64,000 nucleotides of DNA from Xenorhabdus yunnanensis. GTDB taxonomy: Bacteria > Pseudomonadota > Gammaproteobacteria > Enterobacterales > Enterobacteriaceae. A model generated the notes under the pieces. That model had not been told where the DNA came from, ran no database searches, and saw only the letters and a program-made list of their open reading frames with translations. Positions 45,047-55,764 of the stretch are shown here, in pieces. The translations under genes and the position numbers were made by a program. Each line of letters starts with the position of its first letter. The first letter of the stretch is position 1. The stretch spans positions 30,603 to 94,602 of the forward strand of contig NZ_JAQRFI010000013.1 in the NCBI RefSeq assembly GCF_028598805.1, in the 5' to 3' direction.

Positions 45047-45559
45047 TTAGTGTGCTTGTGCAGGTGCCGAAGCGGATTTTTCCTGATTTCCACTACTACT
45101 CTTATACAAGAACTGACCAATCAAGTCTTCAAGTACCATCGCAGGCTTAGTATCCTCAAGACGATCTCCATCTTTCAGCATGGAAGTATCTAAATCAGGG
45201 TCATCAAACCCGATATTGAGGGCAATATATTGCTCCCCCAACAGCCCTGAGGTTCGGATAGAAAGCGAACTGGTATTTGGAATATTGTCATATTGTGTGA
45301 AAATATCCAATTCAACTTGCGGCGTGTAAGTTTTATGATCCAGCCAGATTCTCTGCACCCGACCAATCACAACTCCGCCAACTTTCACCGGTGAACGAAC
45401 TTTCAAACCACCGATATTACCAAATGCAGCATATACACGATAAGTTGGCTGGCTGCCGAAAGCCCGAATATCTGCAACTTTCAGACATAAAAAAATGATT
45501 GCAGCCAACGCAATCAAGATAAAAGCCCCAATCCAAATTTCATTTTTCTTGCTTTGCAT
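45047..45559 (-). CDS. mlaD: MlaD, MCE-domain subunit
   Basis: A 170-residue protein from the ATG giving [16 protein letters not shown], four bases after the mlaE stop. It has one membrane helix and an MCE domain ([29 protein letters not shown]). Six copies form a ring that receives lipid for the MlaFE pump. An in-frame extension to 45574 would overlap mlaE and is not needed. Confidence 0.95.
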   Translation of the reverse strand: MQSKKNEIWIGAFILIALAAIIFLCLKVADIRAFGSQPTYRVYAAFGNIGGLKVRSPVKVGGVVIGRVQRIWLDHKTYTPQVELDIFTQYDNIPNTSSLSIRTSGLLGEQYIALNIGFDDPDLDTSMLKDGDRLEDTKPAMVLEDLIGQFLYKSSSGNQEKSASAPAQAH

Positions 45560-45563
45560 CGAC

Positions 45564-46352
45564 TTAGTTCCCAAACATCAGTGCTGTCAGCACAAAATCC
45601 AAACCCAATACCGCCAACGACGCATGTACTACCGTGCGCGTCGTCGCCCTGCTGATCCCTTCCGATGTTGGGATAGCATCATAACCATTGAACAGTGCAA
45701 TCCACATTACCGTAATTGCAAAAGCGACACTCTTGAGAAAACAGTTGAGCAAATCTTTTTGCCATTCCACCACAGATTGCATAGACGACCAGAAAAAACC
45801 GCCATCAATGCCTTTCCAATCGACACCGACCATTGCTCCTCCCAAAATCCCCACAGCAACAAAGATTAAGGAGAGCAAAGGCATGCTAATAAACCCAGCC
45901 CAAAAACGCGGGGCAATAACTCGGCGCAGCGGGTCAATAGCCATCATTTCCAGACTGGAAATCTGTTCAGTGGCTTTCATCAAACCAATTTCTGCGGTCA
46001 AAGCTGAACCCGCCCGCCCCGCAAACAATAATGCAGTCACCACAGGCCCCAGTTCACGCAGCAGTGATAACGCTACCATCATGCCGAGGCTGCCTTCCGC
46101 ACTAAATGTGCTCAAAACCAAATAACCCTGCAAGGCCAAAACCATGCCAATAAACAATCCTGAAACCACAATAATCAGAAGTGATTGAACACCCACGCTG
46201 TAAAGTTGCTGACGCAATAGTGCCCATTGCTTGGCAGGCTCTGGCTTACCAATGATTGCTCTAAACAACATGAAACCCGCACGACCGAATGAAGCCGCAA
46301 CCTCAATCGTACGTCGGCCTATTGCCGCCAATGCCCGTGTTAATATCAACAT
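45564..46352 (-). CDS. mlaE: MlaE, permease of the Mla transporter
   Basis: A 262-residue membrane protein nearly identical in pattern to E. coli MlaE ([50 protein letters not shown]). It has an N-terminal amphipathic helix and about five membrane helices. With MlaF, MlaD and MlaB it moves phospholipids to keep the outer leaflet asymmetric. Confidence 0.96.
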   Translation of the reverse strand: MLILTRALAAIGRRTIEVAASFGRAGFMLFRAIIGKPEPAKQWALLRQQLYSVGVQSLLIIVVSGLFIGMVLALQGYLVLSTFSAEGSLGMMVALSLLRELGPVVTALLFAGRAGSALTAEIGLMKATEQISSLEMMAIDPLRRVIAPRFWAGFISMPLLSLIFVAVGILGGAMVGVDWKGIDGGFFWSSMQSVVEWQKDLLNCFLKSVAFAITVMWIALFNGYDAIPTSEGISRATTRTVVHASLAVLGLDFVLTALMFGN

Positions 46353-46356
46353 TCCA

Positions 46357-47160
46357 TTATCCTAATAACTCAGTTTTGTAATCCCCGGCTGGGAAACGGA
46401 AAGGTACAGGCCCGTCAGCAATACCATCAAGAAACTGCCGCACCCGTTGATCCTGATTCATTCTCAATTGATCTGGAGTACCTTCTGCAATCACTTTCTG
46501 CTCAGCCACAATATAAGCATAATCGGCAATGCTCAGTACTTCAGGTACATCGTGGGAAACGACAACACACGTGACACCAAGCGCATGATTAAGCTCATCA
46601 ATCAGCTTCACCAAAACGCCCATCGTGATGGGATCTTGACCGACAAAGGGTTCATCAAACATGATTAAGTCAGGATCGAGTGCAATTGCCCTTGCTAATG
46701 CCGCTCGCCTTGCCATGCCCCCAGAGAGTTCCGATGGCATCAAGTGCGCAGCACCACGCAATCCCACAGCTTCCAGCTTCATCATCACAGTTGTGTGAAT
46801 CAACTCTTCAGGCAGTTGGGTATGCTCACGCAGGGGAAAAGCCACATTGTCAAAAACATTCAGATCAGTGAATAAAGCACCTGACTGAAATAACATGCTC
46901 ATTTTCTTGCGGGCAGCATAAAGGCGTGGACGGGACAATGCCGGAATATTATCACCATCAAACCAGATTTCACCGCGTTCAGGGCGAATTTGCCCTCCAA
47001 TCAGACGCAATAATGTGGTTTTTCCTATACCAGAAGGCCCCATAATGGCGGTAATTTTTCCTTTCGGAACGGTCAGATTAATATCAGCAAAAATCAGGCG
47101 TTGGCCTCGGGTGAAATGCATACCGCAGATCTCAATAAGATTTGCTGTTTGTTGACTCAT
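46357..47160 (-). CDS. mlaF: MlaF, ATPase of the Mla transporter
   Basis: A 267-residue ABC ATPase. It has Walker [14 protein letters not shown], signature [17 protein letters not shown] and Walker [14 protein letters not shown]. It is the first gene of the mla operon, with the next gene four bases away. It is divergent from yrbG across 231 bases. Confidence 0.96.
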   Translation of the reverse strand: MSQQTANLIEICGMHFTRGQRLIFADINLTVPKGKITAIMGPSGIGKTTLLRLIGGQIRPERGEIWFDGDNIPALSRPRLYAARKKMSMLFQSGALFTDLNVFDNVAFPLREHTQLPEELIHTTVMMKLEAVGLRGAAHLMPSELSGGMARRAALARAIALDPDLIMFDEPFVGQDPITMGVLVKLIDELNHALGVTCVVVSHDVPEVLSIADYAYIVAEQKVIAEGTPDQLRMNQDQRVRQFLDGIADGPVPFRFPAGDYKTELLG

Positions 47161-47391
47161 TATTGGTAGCCCCTAACCGTTAATAGAACTGTCTTCATTT
47201 ACTGTATTTAAATCAGTAATAATGCATACTACAAAAAATTGCCTAATTTGCGTTAGCAAAGTTGTGACAAATTTTACTTTTCATCTCTTGATCGTCAGAA
47301 TGTATAAGTCTAGCTGAATAAACGTTCCATGTTTAAAAATCAACCATTATTAGCATTATGCTCGGAATAAATCTTATTTAAGGGACACTCC

Positions 47392-48369
47392 ATGTTTCTG
47401 ACTATTGTACTGCTCATTACTGGGTTGATTTTACTGGTATATAGTTCGGATAGATTAGTTTATGGTGCGGCCGTTTTTGCCCGTGCCATGAAAATTCCCC
47501 CTTTTATTGTCGGTTTGGTCATTATGGGAATCGGAACCTCACTGCCAGAGCTGATGGTATCTGTCACAGCAAGTTTAGACGGACTACCGAATATGGCTGT
47601 GGGTAATGCAATTGGTTCCAATATTACTAACTTGCTGTTAATTGCGGGAGCGGCAGCTATCATTAGGCCAATCAGGGTAAAATCAGAAATTCTGCGACAA
47701 GAAGTTCCCCTGATGTTGGCAATCACCGCATTTGCAGGGTATCAGCTGTCGAATGGATACCTGAGCCGTCTGGATGGTATCCTTTTAGTCCTTTCAGCCG
47801 TTTTCTTTATCTCGCTGATGATAAAAAAGACCGCTTTATCTCAACATAATGGTGTTGATAGCTATACCCAAGAACGAAATTCAGAATTACCTGTTGAAGG
47901 CAACAAAGGGATTGCGCTTCTTTGGGTTGTCTTGGGTTTAATTATTCTTCCCATTTCCACCCGCATGGTCATTGATAATGCAACTGCCATTGCTCGTATT
48001 TATGGTGTCAGTGAGCTGGTTATTGGTCTGACAATTCTTGCCGTGGGAACCAGCCTGCCTGAACTTGCTACCACCATTGCTGCGGCCATAAAAGGCGAAA
48101 ATGACATGGCTGTGGGCAATATTATTGGCTCAAACGTCTTCAATGTGACACTTGTTCTGGGTGTCCCCGCCATACTTTCCCCCAGCACCATTGCAGATGA
48201 AGCATTTTATCGGGATTTTTGGGTCATGATGGCTGCTAGTATACTATTCACCGTATTTTGTCTGGGAAGAAAGCATAAATTAAACCGATTGAATGGCATC
48301 TTGTTACTGGGCTGTTTTATCGCTTATTTTGTCGTACTTTTTGTTTCTAATTATCATGGTACTGAGTAA
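47392..48369 (+). CDS. yrbG: Calcium/sodium antiporter family protein YrbG
   Basis: A 325-residue CaCA exchanger with the two inverted alpha repeats: GIGTSLPELMVSVTA with GNAIGSNITNLLL, and AVGTSLPELATTIAA with GNIIGSNVFNVTL. It has about ten membrane helices. It probably exchanges cations at the inner membrane; E. coli YrbG is dispensable. It leads the yrbG-kdsD-kdsC-lptCAB operon. Confidence 0.93.
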   Translation: MFLTIVLLITGLILLVYSSDRLVYGAAVFARAMKIPPFIVGLVIMGIGTSLPELMVSVTASLDGLPNMAVGNAIGSNITNLLLIAGAAAIIRPIRVKSEILRQEVPLMLAITAFAGYQLSNGYLSRLDGILLVLSAVFFISLMIKKTALSQHNGVDSYTQERNSELPVEGNKGIALLWVVLGLIILPISTRMVIDNATAIARIYGVSELVIGLTILAVGTSLPELATTIAAAIKGENDMAVGNIIGSNVFNVTLVLGVPAILSPSTIADEAFYRDFWVMMAASILFTVFCLGRKHKLNRLNGILLLGCFIAYFVVLFVSNYHGTE

Positions 48370-48406
48370 TTACCAATTGAATGGGAAAAGAGTGGGAAGT
48401 AAAAAC

Positions 48407-49375
48407 ATGCCTAAGATCGATTTTCAGCAAGCAGGTAAGCAAGTATTACATATTGAACTCGAAGGGCTGGCTGGCCTGGAGCAATATATTAATGACGATT
48501 TCAGCCAAGCCTGTGAATTAATGTTTGACTGTGAAGGGAAAGTTATTGTGATGGGGATGGGCAAATCCGGTCATATCGGGCGGAAAATCGCTGCGACATT
48601 TGCCAGTACCGGTACTCCTTCTTTCTTTGTTCATCCTGGCGAAGCAAGCCATGGCGATCTCGGCATGGTAACATCAAAAGACATCGTTCTGGCTATTTCC
48701 AATTCGGGTGAATCGAACGAGATTCTGGCATTAATTCCCGTTCTCAAGCGACAAAAAGTCTCGCTCATCTGCATGACAAACAATCGCGACAGCAGCATGG
48801 GCAAAGCCTCAGACATCCACTTGTGCATTAAAACGCCACAAGAAGCCTGTCCATTGGGCTTGGCTCCCACCACCAGCACCACCGCAACACTTGTCATGGG
48901 AGATGCATTGGCCCTTGCGCTTTTGCAAGCCCGCGGCTTTACTGCCGAAGACTTCGCCCTCTCTCATCCAGGCGGTACACTCGGGCGTAAACTTCTGCTG
49001 CTGACCAGCGATTTAATGACCACAGGTGATGATATTCCTCATGTTTCCCATACAGCAACTCTGCGTGAGGCTTTGGTGGAAATCACCCGCAAAAAATTTG
49101 GCATGACGGTTATCTGTGATGATGACATGCAAATCAGCGGTATTTTTACTGATGGTGATTTGCGCCGTGTTTTCGATATGGGCATTGATTTAAATAATGC
49201 AAAAATCTCTGATGTCATGACTGCGGGTGGCATCCGCATCAAACCGAATGCACTGGCGGTTGATGCCTTAAACTTAATGCAATCACGCCACATTACCTCA
49301 CTATTGGTCACAGAAGGCGACAAATTACTTGGCGTACTACACATGCACGATCTTTTGCAGGCCGGAGTCGTATAA
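48407..49375 (+). CDS. kdsD: Arabinose 5-phosphate isomerase KdsD
   Basis: A 322-residue protein with a SIS domain (GMGKSGHIGRKIAATFASTG; HPGEASHGDLGM) and two C-terminal CBS domains (ending LLGVLHMHDLLQAGVV). It converts ribulose 5-phosphate to arabinose 5-phosphate for KDO synthesis. The ATG at 48407 (MPKIDFQQAGKQ) follows GGGAAG; the frame extends upstream into the end of yrbG but is unlikely to be used. Confidence 0.95.
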   Translation: MPKIDFQQAGKQVLHIELEGLAGLEQYINDDFSQACELMFDCEGKVIVMGMGKSGHIGRKIAATFASTGTPSFFVHPGEASHGDLGMVTSKDIVLAISNSGESNEILALIPVLKRQKVSLICMTNNRDSSMGKASDIHLCIKTPQEACPLGLAPTTSTTATLVMGDALALALLQARGFTAEDFALSHPGGTLGRKLLLLTSDLMTTGDDIPHVSHTATLREALVEITRKKFGMTVICDDDMQISGIFTDGDLRRVFDMGIDLNNAKISDVMTAGGIRIKPNALAVDALNLMQSRHITSLLVTEGDKLLGVLHMHDLLQAGVV

Positions 49376-49428
49376 AGTAAGTAAACTGATACACATAAGC
49401 ATGATATACATCTCAAGAGAATTTCTTA

Positions 49429-49992
49429 ATGAGTAAAAAAGAGTATCTGGACACCTGTTATGGCCCAGTAAATAAAGTAATTATTGAAAAAGCCCGTCAA
49501 ATTCGTCTTCTGATTTGTGATGTTGATGGTGTAATGTCTGATGGGCTTATCTACATGGGCAATGAAGGTGAGGAACTGAAAGCCTTTAACGTTCGTGATG
49601 GTTATGGTATCCGTTGTTTAATCACTTCTGGTATTGAAGTTGCCATCATTACTGGTCGCAAAGCAAAACTGCTGGAAAATCGTGCAGATACACTGGGTAT
49701 TACACATCTTTACCAAGGCCAGAACGATAAGGTTTTGGCGTATAAAGAACTGTTGGATAAACTAGCATTACAGCCAGAGCAAGTCGCCTATATTGGTGAT
49801 GACCTTATTGACTGGCCTGTCATGGCACAAGTTGGATTATCTGTTGCGGTTGCTGATGCTCATCCATTACTGTTGCCAAAAGTAGATTATGTAACTCAGA
49901 TTGCCGGCGGTCGTGGTGCAGTCAGGGAACTTTGTGATTTGGTGCTCTTCGCTCAGAATAAGCTGGAAGATGCCAAAGGGTTATCCATATAA
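49429..49992 (+). CDS. kdsC: KDO 8-phosphate phosphatase KdsC
   Basis: A 187-residue HAD phosphatase with catalytic Asp31 and Asp33 (LLICDVDGVMSDGL), the GYGIRCLITSGIEVAIITG motif and YIGDDLIDWPVM. It removes phosphate from KDO 8-phosphate, giving free KDO for the LPS core. It lies between kdsD and lptC. Confidence 0.96.
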   Translation: MSKKEYLDTCYGPVNKVIIEKARQIRLLICDVDGVMSDGLIYMGNEGEELKAFNVRDGYGIRCLITSGIEVAIITGRKAKLLENRADTLGITHLYQGQNDKVLAYKELLDKLALQPEQVAYIGDDLIDWPVMAQVGLSVAVADAHPLLLPKVDYVTQIAGGRGAVRELCDLVLFAQNKLEDAKGLSI

Positions 49993-50012
49993 ATTAAAAC
50001 TGAAAAAAAAGA

Positions 50013-50606
50013 ATGAGTAAAATTCAATCCTGGCTAATCGCAATACTGGCACTGATCGCGCTTGCGCTGATTGGCTGGAATTTATCAAATGTCAATGATG
50101 ATGCCTCATCACCGATCGGGGATGATGGTTATCCCGCTTATCAAACAAAGGAAGCTGTTACTTTTGTCTATGATCCGACGGGTAAGCTGGCTTACAAACT
50201 GGTCGCTGACGATGTTAAAAACTATACGGAAACGAAACTGACCTGGTTTACCAACCCCGTACTGACAACATTTGACCCGAATGGCACCCCCGGGACTCTG
50301 ATAGCCACATGGACAGTACGCGCTAATAAGGCCAAGCTGACCAAAGATAACATGCTCTATCTGTATGGGGATGTCCAAGTGGATAGCCTGACCGATGCAT
50401 CACAATTGCAGCGGATCACAACAGACAACGCGACCGTCAATCTCATAACACAAGATGTCGCATCCGATGACCAAGCTACTATCATTGGCGTCGGTCTAAA
50501 ATCTGTTGGCATGAAAATGCGTGGCAATCTGCGAAACAAAACTGCTGAACTGATTGAAAAAGTGTCCACTCGATATGAGATTCCACATGAACAACCTAAT
50601 CCGTAA
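50013..50606 (+). CDS. lptC: LptC, LPS transport bridge anchor
   Basis: A 197-residue bitopic protein with one N-terminal membrane helix (LIAILALIALALIGW) and a periplasmic beta-jellyroll (YPAYQTKEAVTFVYDPTGKL). It passes LPS from LptB2FG to LptA. Its 3' end overlaps lptA by 20 bases. Confidence 0.94.
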   Translation: MSKIQSWLIAILALIALALIGWNLSNVNDDASSPIGDDGYPAYQTKEAVTFVYDPTGKLAYKLVADDVKNYTETKLTWFTNPVLTTFDPNGTPGTLIATWTVRANKAKLTKDNMLYLYGDVQVDSLTDASQLQRITTDNATVNLITQDVASDDQATIIGVGLKSVGMKMRGNLRNKTAELIEKVSTRYEIPHEQPNP

Positions 50607-51135
50607 TACCGTTATTGCCAGTACACTGTTTGCAGTCAGCCTGCCCGTACTGGCCTTGAAAGATGATACAAAAAAACCCATTACTATCGACTCAGCAAGA
50701 CAGTCTCTGGATTTAACGGGAAACATTGCCACATTTACGGATAGTGTTATCGTAAAACAAGGCACAATCGATATTCATGCAGATAAAGTCGTTGTTACCC
50801 GCCCGGAAGGTGATTCTAACAAAACAGTCGTTGAAGCTTACGGTAATCCTGCCACTTTTTACCAAATGCAGGATGATGGTAAACCTCTCAAAGGTCATGC
50901 ATCAAAGATGCGCTATGAGATGGATAAAGAGCTGTTCACCCTGACGGGTAACGCCTACCTTGAACAACTAGACAGCAATATCAAAGGCGATAAAATCACT
51001 TACCTGGTCCCGACACAACAGATGGAAGCCTTTAGTGATAAAGGTAAACGTGTCACCACCGTCCTGTTACCTGCTCAGCTACAGGAAAAAGACCCCGGTA
51101 CTCACGGCGCTGATACTCATAAAAAGGGTAAATAA
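50587..51135 (+). CDS. lptA: LptA, periplasmic LPS transport protein
   Basis: A 182-residue periplasmic protein with a signal peptide (TVIASTLFAVSLPVLALKDD, cut near VLA-LK). The OstA domain shows DLTGNIATFTDSVIVKQGTI and ALGNPATFYQ-type strands. It polymerises into the bridge that carries LPS to LptDE. It starts within the end of lptC. Confidence 0.95.
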   Translation: MNNLIRNTVIASTLFAVSLPVLALKDDTKKPITIDSARQSLDLTGNIATFTDSVIVKQGTIDIHADKVVVTRPEGDSNKTVVEAYGNPATFYQMQDDGKPLKGHASKMRYEMDKELFTLTGNAYLEQLDSNIKGDKITYLVPTQQMEAFSDKGKRVTTVLLPAQLQEKDPGTHGADTHKKGK

Positions 51136-51141
51136 CGACTG

Positions 51142-51867
51142 ATGGCAATACTAAACGCAGAAAATCTGGCGAAAGCATATAAAGGCCGTAAGGTCGTTGA
51201 GAATGTCAGCCTGAACGTGAAGTCAGGAGAAATTGTTGGCTTACTTGGTCCCAATGGCGCAGGTAAAACGACCACGTTCTACATGGTTGTCGGCATTATT
51301 CCACGTGATGCCGGCTCTATCACCATTGATGAAGAAGATATCAGTCTGCTGCCCCTGCATGAACGTGCACGCCGCGGGATAGGTTACTTGCCTCAGGAAG
51401 CCTCTATCTTCCGTCGTTTGAGTGTATTCGACAATTTGATGGCTGTACTGGAGATCCGTAAGGATCTGACCCAAGAGCAGAGAAAAGAACGAGCAGAAGA
51501 GTTGATGGAAGAATTTCACATCTCTCACCTGCGTGACAGCCTTGGACAATCACTTTCTGGTGGTGAACGCCGTCGAGTGGAGATTGCCCGTGCACTGGCT
51601 GCTAATCCTAAGTTCATCCTGTTGGATGAACCCTTTGCTGGCGTTGATCCAATTTCCGTCCTGGATATTAAAAAGATCATTCAACACCTGCGGGATTACG
51701 GATTGGGTGTACTGATTACTGACCACAATGTCCGTGAAACACTGGATGTCTGCGAACGTGCCTATATCGTCAGTCAAGGCCACTTGATTGCCCACGGTGC
51801 TCCGAATGACATCCTGAATAACGAGCAGGTCAAACGCGTCTATTTGGGTGAAGGCTTCCGTCTTTAA
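51142..51867 (+). CDS. lptB: LptB, ATPase of the LPS exporter
   Basis: A 241-residue ABC ATPase with Walker [17 protein letters not shown], signature [16 protein letters not shown] and Walker [16 protein letters not shown]. It powers extraction of LPS with LptF and LptG. It begins 6 bases after lptA. Confidence 0.97.
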   Translation: MAILNAENLAKAYKGRKVVENVSLNVKSGEIVGLLGPNGAGKTTTFYMVVGIIPRDAGSITIDEEDISLLPLHERARRGIGYLPQEASIFRRLSVFDNLMAVLEIRKDLTQEQRKERAEELMEEFHISHLRDSLGQSLSGGERRRVEIARALAANPKFILLDEPFAGVDPISVLDIKKIIQHLRDYGLGVLITDHNVRETLDVCERAYIVSQGHLIAHGAPNDILNNEQVKRVYLGEGFRL

Positions 51868-51934
51868 CTTTCATCCTTCTGTCAGGCGCGATGCAAGGAA
51901 CCATTCAGGCTAGATTAAAGAAAGTGGTAACGCT

Positions 51935-53374
51935 ATGAAGCAAAGTTTGCAACTCAGGTTCAGTCAGCAATTGACGATGACGCCGCAACTCCAGCAAGCC
52001 ATCCGTTTGTTGCAACTATCGACGCTTGAGCTTCAGCAGGAGATTCAGCAAGCTTTGGAAATCAACCCTCTGCTTGAACAAGATGACCCACATCAGGAAG
52101 TGGAAAATCAGCTACTTTCTGATGCGGAAACTGATGTCATGGATACCCGCGAAGCACTTGAACAGAAGGATATACCTGAAGAATTGCCACTGGATGCCAG
52201 TTGGGATGAAATTTACACCGCTGGCACGCCTTCAGGAACCAGCAGTGATTATAGCGCTGATGACTTCCTTGTATATCAGGGGGAAACCACTCAAACACTG
52301 CAAGATTATCTCATGTGGCAGGCAGAATTGACGCCATTCACCGAAACGGATGCTGCCATCGCCACTTCAATCATTGACGCAATTGATGACAGCGGATACC
52401 TGACTATTTCCATTGCAGACATTCTTGCCAGTATTGGTGATGATGAACTGACTTTAGAAGAAGTCGAAATCGTCCTTAAGCGCATACAGCATTTTGACCC
52501 GATTGGGGTTGCCGCCCGTGACTTGCGCGAATGCTTGCTTATCCAGCTTTCAATGCTACCGTCAGAGACACCTCATCTGAATGAAACCAGACTTATTGTC
52601 AGCAAATACCTTGAACTACTGGGTAACCGGGATTTCCGTAATTTATTACGTCAGAGCAAATTAAAAGAGAGTGCTCTGAAAGGGGCAATTGATATCATTC
52701 AATCACTGGAGCCAAAACCGGGCTTGGTAGTCAATGCTGGTGAATCAGAATATGTTATTCCAGATGTGTTGGTACAGAAAGAAAATGAAAGCTGGCAAGT
52801 CAGTCTAAATATCGATAGCATTCCCCGTCTGCGAATTAACCAACATTACGCAGCACTGGGGCAACGGGCCAATAATGAAAGTGACAGCCTGTTCATACGC
52901 AATAACTTGCAAGAGGCCAAATGGCTGATCAAAAGCCTCGAAAGCCGTAATGAAACATTATTGAAAGTCACCAGCTGTATTGTTGAGCGACAACAAGATT
53001 TTTTTGAGTATGGTGATGAACACATGAAACCGCTGGTACTGGCTGATATCGCCTACCAAGTTGACATGCATGAGTCCACCATTTCTCGTGTGACAACACA
53101 GAAGTACCTGTATAGCCCACGAGGGATATTTGAGCTTAAATATTTTTTCTCCAGCCACGTTAATACCGATAGTGGAGGTGAAGCCTCTTCTACCGCAATA
53201 CGTGCTCTGGTGAAAAAACTGGTCGCGGTAGAAAACCCGGCCAAGCCACTGAGCGACAATAAATTGGCCAGCATACTCGCTGAACAAGGTATTCAAGTGG
53301 CTCGTCGGACTGTCGCAAAATATAGAGAGTCGTTATCCATCCCGCCTTCAAACCAACGTAAAAAACTGGTTTGA
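51935..53374 (+). CDS. rpoN: RNA polymerase sigma-54 factor
   Basis: A 479-residue sigma-54. It has a Gln/Leu-rich region I ([20 protein letters not shown]), an acidic region II (about 60-110), core-binding and helix-turn-helix parts ([21 protein letters not shown]), and the RpoN box ([12 protein letters not shown]). It directs transcription of nitrogen and other genes from -24/-12 promoters with AAA+ activators. It keeps the lptB-rpoN-hpf-ptsN order. Confidence 0.97.
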   Translation: MKQSLQLRFSQQLTMTPQLQQAIRLLQLSTLELQQEIQQALEINPLLEQDDPHQEVENQLLSDAETDVMDTREALEQKDIPEELPLDASWDEIYTAGTPSGTSSDYSADDFLVYQGETTQTLQDYLMWQAELTPFTETDAAIATSIIDAIDDSGYLTISIADILASIGDDELTLEEVEIVLKRIQHFDPIGVAARDLRECLLIQLSMLPSETPHLNETRLIVSKYLELLGNRDFRNLLRQSKLKESALKGAIDIIQSLEPKPGLVVNAGESEYVIPDVLVQKENESWQVSLNIDSIPRLRINQHYAALGQRANNESDSLFIRNNLQEAKWLIKSLESRNETLLKVTSCIVERQQDFFEYGDEHMKPLVLADIAYQVDMHESTISRVTTQKYLYSPRGIFELKYFFSSHVNTDSGGEASSTAIRALVKKLVAVENPAKPLSDNKLASILAEQGIQVARRTVAKYRESLSIPPSNQRKKLV

Positions 53375-53397
53375 ACAACACAGAGAAGGAAAACACT

Positions 53398-53685
53398 ATG
53401 CAACTCAATGTTACAGGCCACAATATTGAAATCACAGATGCACTTCGCAACATTGTGAACACCAAATGCGGTAAATTGGATCAATATTTCGATAAAATTA
53501 ACCTCATCCAGGTCATACTCCGGGTGGAAAAGGTGGAAAGAATCGCCGAAGCCACGGTGCATGTTAATGGAGATGAGTTGCATGCAACCGCAGAGCATGA
53601 AGACATGTATGCGGCAATTGATGCACTGGTAGATAAGCTGGCGCGTCAATTGACCAAACACAAAAGTAAATTGAGACAACATTAA
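53398..53685 (+). CDS. hpf: Ribosome hibernation promoting factor (short HPF)
   Basis: A 95-residue HPF/YfiA-type protein (MQLNVTGHNIEITDALRNIV; ATVHVNGDELHATAEHEDMY). This is the short form, which with RMF makes 100S ribosome dimers in stationary phase. The start is the ATG at 53398 after GAAGGAAAACACT; an upstream in-frame ATG at 53371 lies at the rpoN end. Confidence 0.95.
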   Translation: MQLNVTGHNIEITDALRNIVNTKCGKLDQYFDKINLIQVILRVEKVERIAEATVHVNGDELHATAEHEDMYAAIDALVDKLARQLTKHKSKLRQH

Positions 53686-53743
53686 TAGCTTTCAGGCAAC
53701 GGGGCTATCATAAAATCATCACTGTTCTATATTATTACACCTT

Positions 53744-53800
53744 CTATAGCGCCATAGTTCGATCTATGTAATCTTTCGCTCTATATAGAATGCGCTATAG
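53744..53800. repeat. Nested inverted repeat between hpf and ptsN
   Basis: CTATAGCGC at 53744 pairs with GCGCTATAG at 53792, with CATAG/CTATG nested inside and TTCTATAT/ATATAGAA arms overlapping. The 181-base hpf-ptsN gap is therefore highly structured as RNA. No T run follows. Confidence 0.45.
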
Positions 53801-53866
53801 TCCGGTTCTAGTGCAGTGTATCAATACCAGATGGCTAATCAGTCATCTGGTATCATAAGGCCCTAA

Positions 53867-54346
53867 GTGAATAAAGAAATGAACAACGAAACAGATTTAC
53901 CACTAAGATCAGTGCTTTTACCCCCATGCACACGCAACAACGTACCCTGCTCGAGTAAAAAGCGCGCCTTAGAGATTATCAGCGAACTAGCATCAAAACA
54001 GCTCAGAGTATCTGAAAACATCGTATTTGAAGCTATTCTTTCCCGCGAAAAAGTAGGCACAACGGGGATTGGCAACGGAATTGCGATTCCTCACGGCAAA
54101 TTGGATAAAGAGAGTCCGGATGGTGCCGTTGGGGTATTTTTGCGTCTGGAGCAACCCATTAGCTTTGATGCCATCGATAATCAACCTGTTGACTTACTGT
54201 TCGCTTTATTGGTGCCCTCAGATCAGTGCCAGACCCATTTACACACACTATCATTGATTGCAAAACGCTTTGCAGATAAAAATCTTTGCCGCCGTCTGCG
54301 CTCAGCGCTGAGTGATGAAGAATTATATAAAATCATTACTGAATAA
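53867..54346 (+). CDS. ptsN: Nitrogen PTS enzyme IIA (EIIA-Ntr)
   Basis: A 159-residue PTS EIIA type-2 domain with the phosphorylated His76 in GIAIPHGKL. Other blocks are KKRALEIISELASKQL and FDAIDNQPVDLLFALLVP. It receives phosphate from NPr and controls potassium uptake and other processes. The GTG at 53867 has AAGG well placed; ATG 53879 is the alternative start. Confidence 0.95.
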   Translation: MNKEMNNETDLPLRSVLLPPCTRNNVPCSSKKRALEIISELASKQLRVSENIVFEAILSREKVGTTGIGNGIAIPHGKLDKESPDGAVGVFLRLEQPISFDAIDNQPVDLLFALLVPSDQCQTHLHTLSLIAKRFADKNLCRRLRSALSDEELYKIITE

Positions 54347-54385
54347 TTAGCGATTACAATTGTAAACATTTAGGAGAGTCACCTC

Positions 54386-55237
54386 ATGGTGCTAATGATA
54401 GTCAGTGGTCGTTCAGGTTCAGGGAAATCCGTCGCTCTGCGTGCATTGGAAGACATGGGCTTCTATTGCGTAGATAACCTACCGGTTGTGTTGTTGCCAG
54501 AATTGGCAACAACACTGGCTGAACGTGATATTTCGGCTGCAGTTAGCATTGATGTCAGGAACATGCCAGAGTCGCCAGAAATTTTTGAAGAAGCGCTGAC
54601 GCAATTACCTGACAGTTTTTCACCACAATTGCTGTTTCTTGATGCAGATCGCAACACCCTTATCCGCCGCTACAGTGACACTCGCCGTTTGCATCCACTT
54701 TCCAGCAAAAACCTGTCACTGGAAAGTGCAATTGATCAAGAAAGCGATCTGCTTGAACCCCTGCGTTCACGCGCTGACCTGATCATCGACACATCTGAAA
54801 TGTCCGTTCATGAGCTGGCAGAAATGCTCAGGACACGTTTACTGGGCAAACGTGAGCGGGAATTGACTATGGTGTTTGAATCCTTTGGCTTCAAACATGG
54901 TATTCCAATTGACGCAGATTATGTTTTCGACGTGCGTTTCCTGCCAAATCCTCACTGGGACCCGAAACTACGCCCAATGACAGGCTTGGATCGTCCCGTA
55001 GCAGCATTTTTAGATCGTCATACAGAAGTTCATAACTTCATTTACCAGACTCGTAGCTATCTTGAACTTTGGCTACCCATGCTGGAAACCAATAATCGCA
55101 GCTACCTGACCGTCGCCATTGGTTGCACAGGCGGCAAACACCGTTCAGTCTATGTTGCAGAACAGTTGGCAGATTATTTTCGTTCCCGTGGTAAAAACGT
55201 ACAGTCACGTCATCGCACACTGGAAAAACGTAAATAA
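54386..55237 (+). CDS. rapZ: RNase adaptor RapZ
   Basis: A 283-residue protein with an N-terminal kinase-like Walker A ([20 protein letters not shown]) and a C-terminal GlmZ-binding part ([20 protein letters not shown]; basic tail HRTLEKRK). It senses glucosamine 6-phosphate and delivers the sRNA GlmZ to RNase E. It lies between ptsN and ptsO, as in E. coli. Confidence 0.96.
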   Translation: MVLMIVSGRSGSGKSVALRALEDMGFYCVDNLPVVLLPELATTLAERDISAAVSIDVRNMPESPEIFEEALTQLPDSFSPQLLFLDADRNTLIRRYSDTRRLHPLSSKNLSLESAIDQESDLLEPLRSRADLIIDTSEMSVHELAEMLRTRLLGKRERELTMVFESFGFKHGIPIDADYVFDVRFLPNPHWDPKLRPMTGLDRPVAAFLDRHTEVHNFIYQTRSYLELWLPMLETNNRSYLTVAIGCTGGKHRSVYVAEQLADYFRSRGKNVQSRHRTLEKRK

Positions 55238-55311
55238 TACAATTATAAAATAATACAGTTATAAATCGTATAATTTATAGCAATCGACAACAGCAACCGG
55301 CAAAGCGAAGC

Positions 55312-55584
55312 ATGACAATCAAACAACAGCTTGAAATTAAAAATCGGCTTGGAATGCATGCCCGACCTGCGATGAAACTGCATGATCTTGTACTGCAGTT
55401 TCAATCGCAGGTCATCCTGCGCAACAGCAATAATATCCAAGCAGAAGCCCATAGCGTCCTTGCCATGCTGATGCTGGACTCAGAACAAGGCAGCCACATT
55501 GATGTTGAAGTCAGTGGGCCGGATGAACAGCAGGCTCTGGTAGCTATTGTTAAGTTGTTCAATTCTGGCTTTGACGAAGAATAA
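55312..55584 (+). CDS. ptsO: Phosphocarrier NPr
   Basis: A 90-residue HPr-like protein with phosphorylated His16 (NRLGMHARPAMKL). It relays phosphate from PtsP to PtsN. It is the end of the conserved block; E. coli continues with yrbL and mtgA, while here an accessory patch follows. Confidence 0.95.
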   Translation: MTIKQQLEIKNRLGMHARPAMKLHDLVLQFQSQVILRNSNNIQAEAHSVLAMLMLDSEQGSHIDVEVSGPDEQQALVAIVKLFNSGFDEE

Positions 55585-55764
55585 AATCTTCTCTTTTTTC
55601 TCCACCATTGAGCAAAAAACATTCATCAGAAATGATTCTGACGATCTAATTAATCGTACACTTTGTTAAAAAACACAAACAAAGTAGATTATTTCTTTAT
55701 TTACATAATGTACTATCTGACTTATATTGGTTTTGATTTACTTGTAAAACACAAAAAGAATGCC

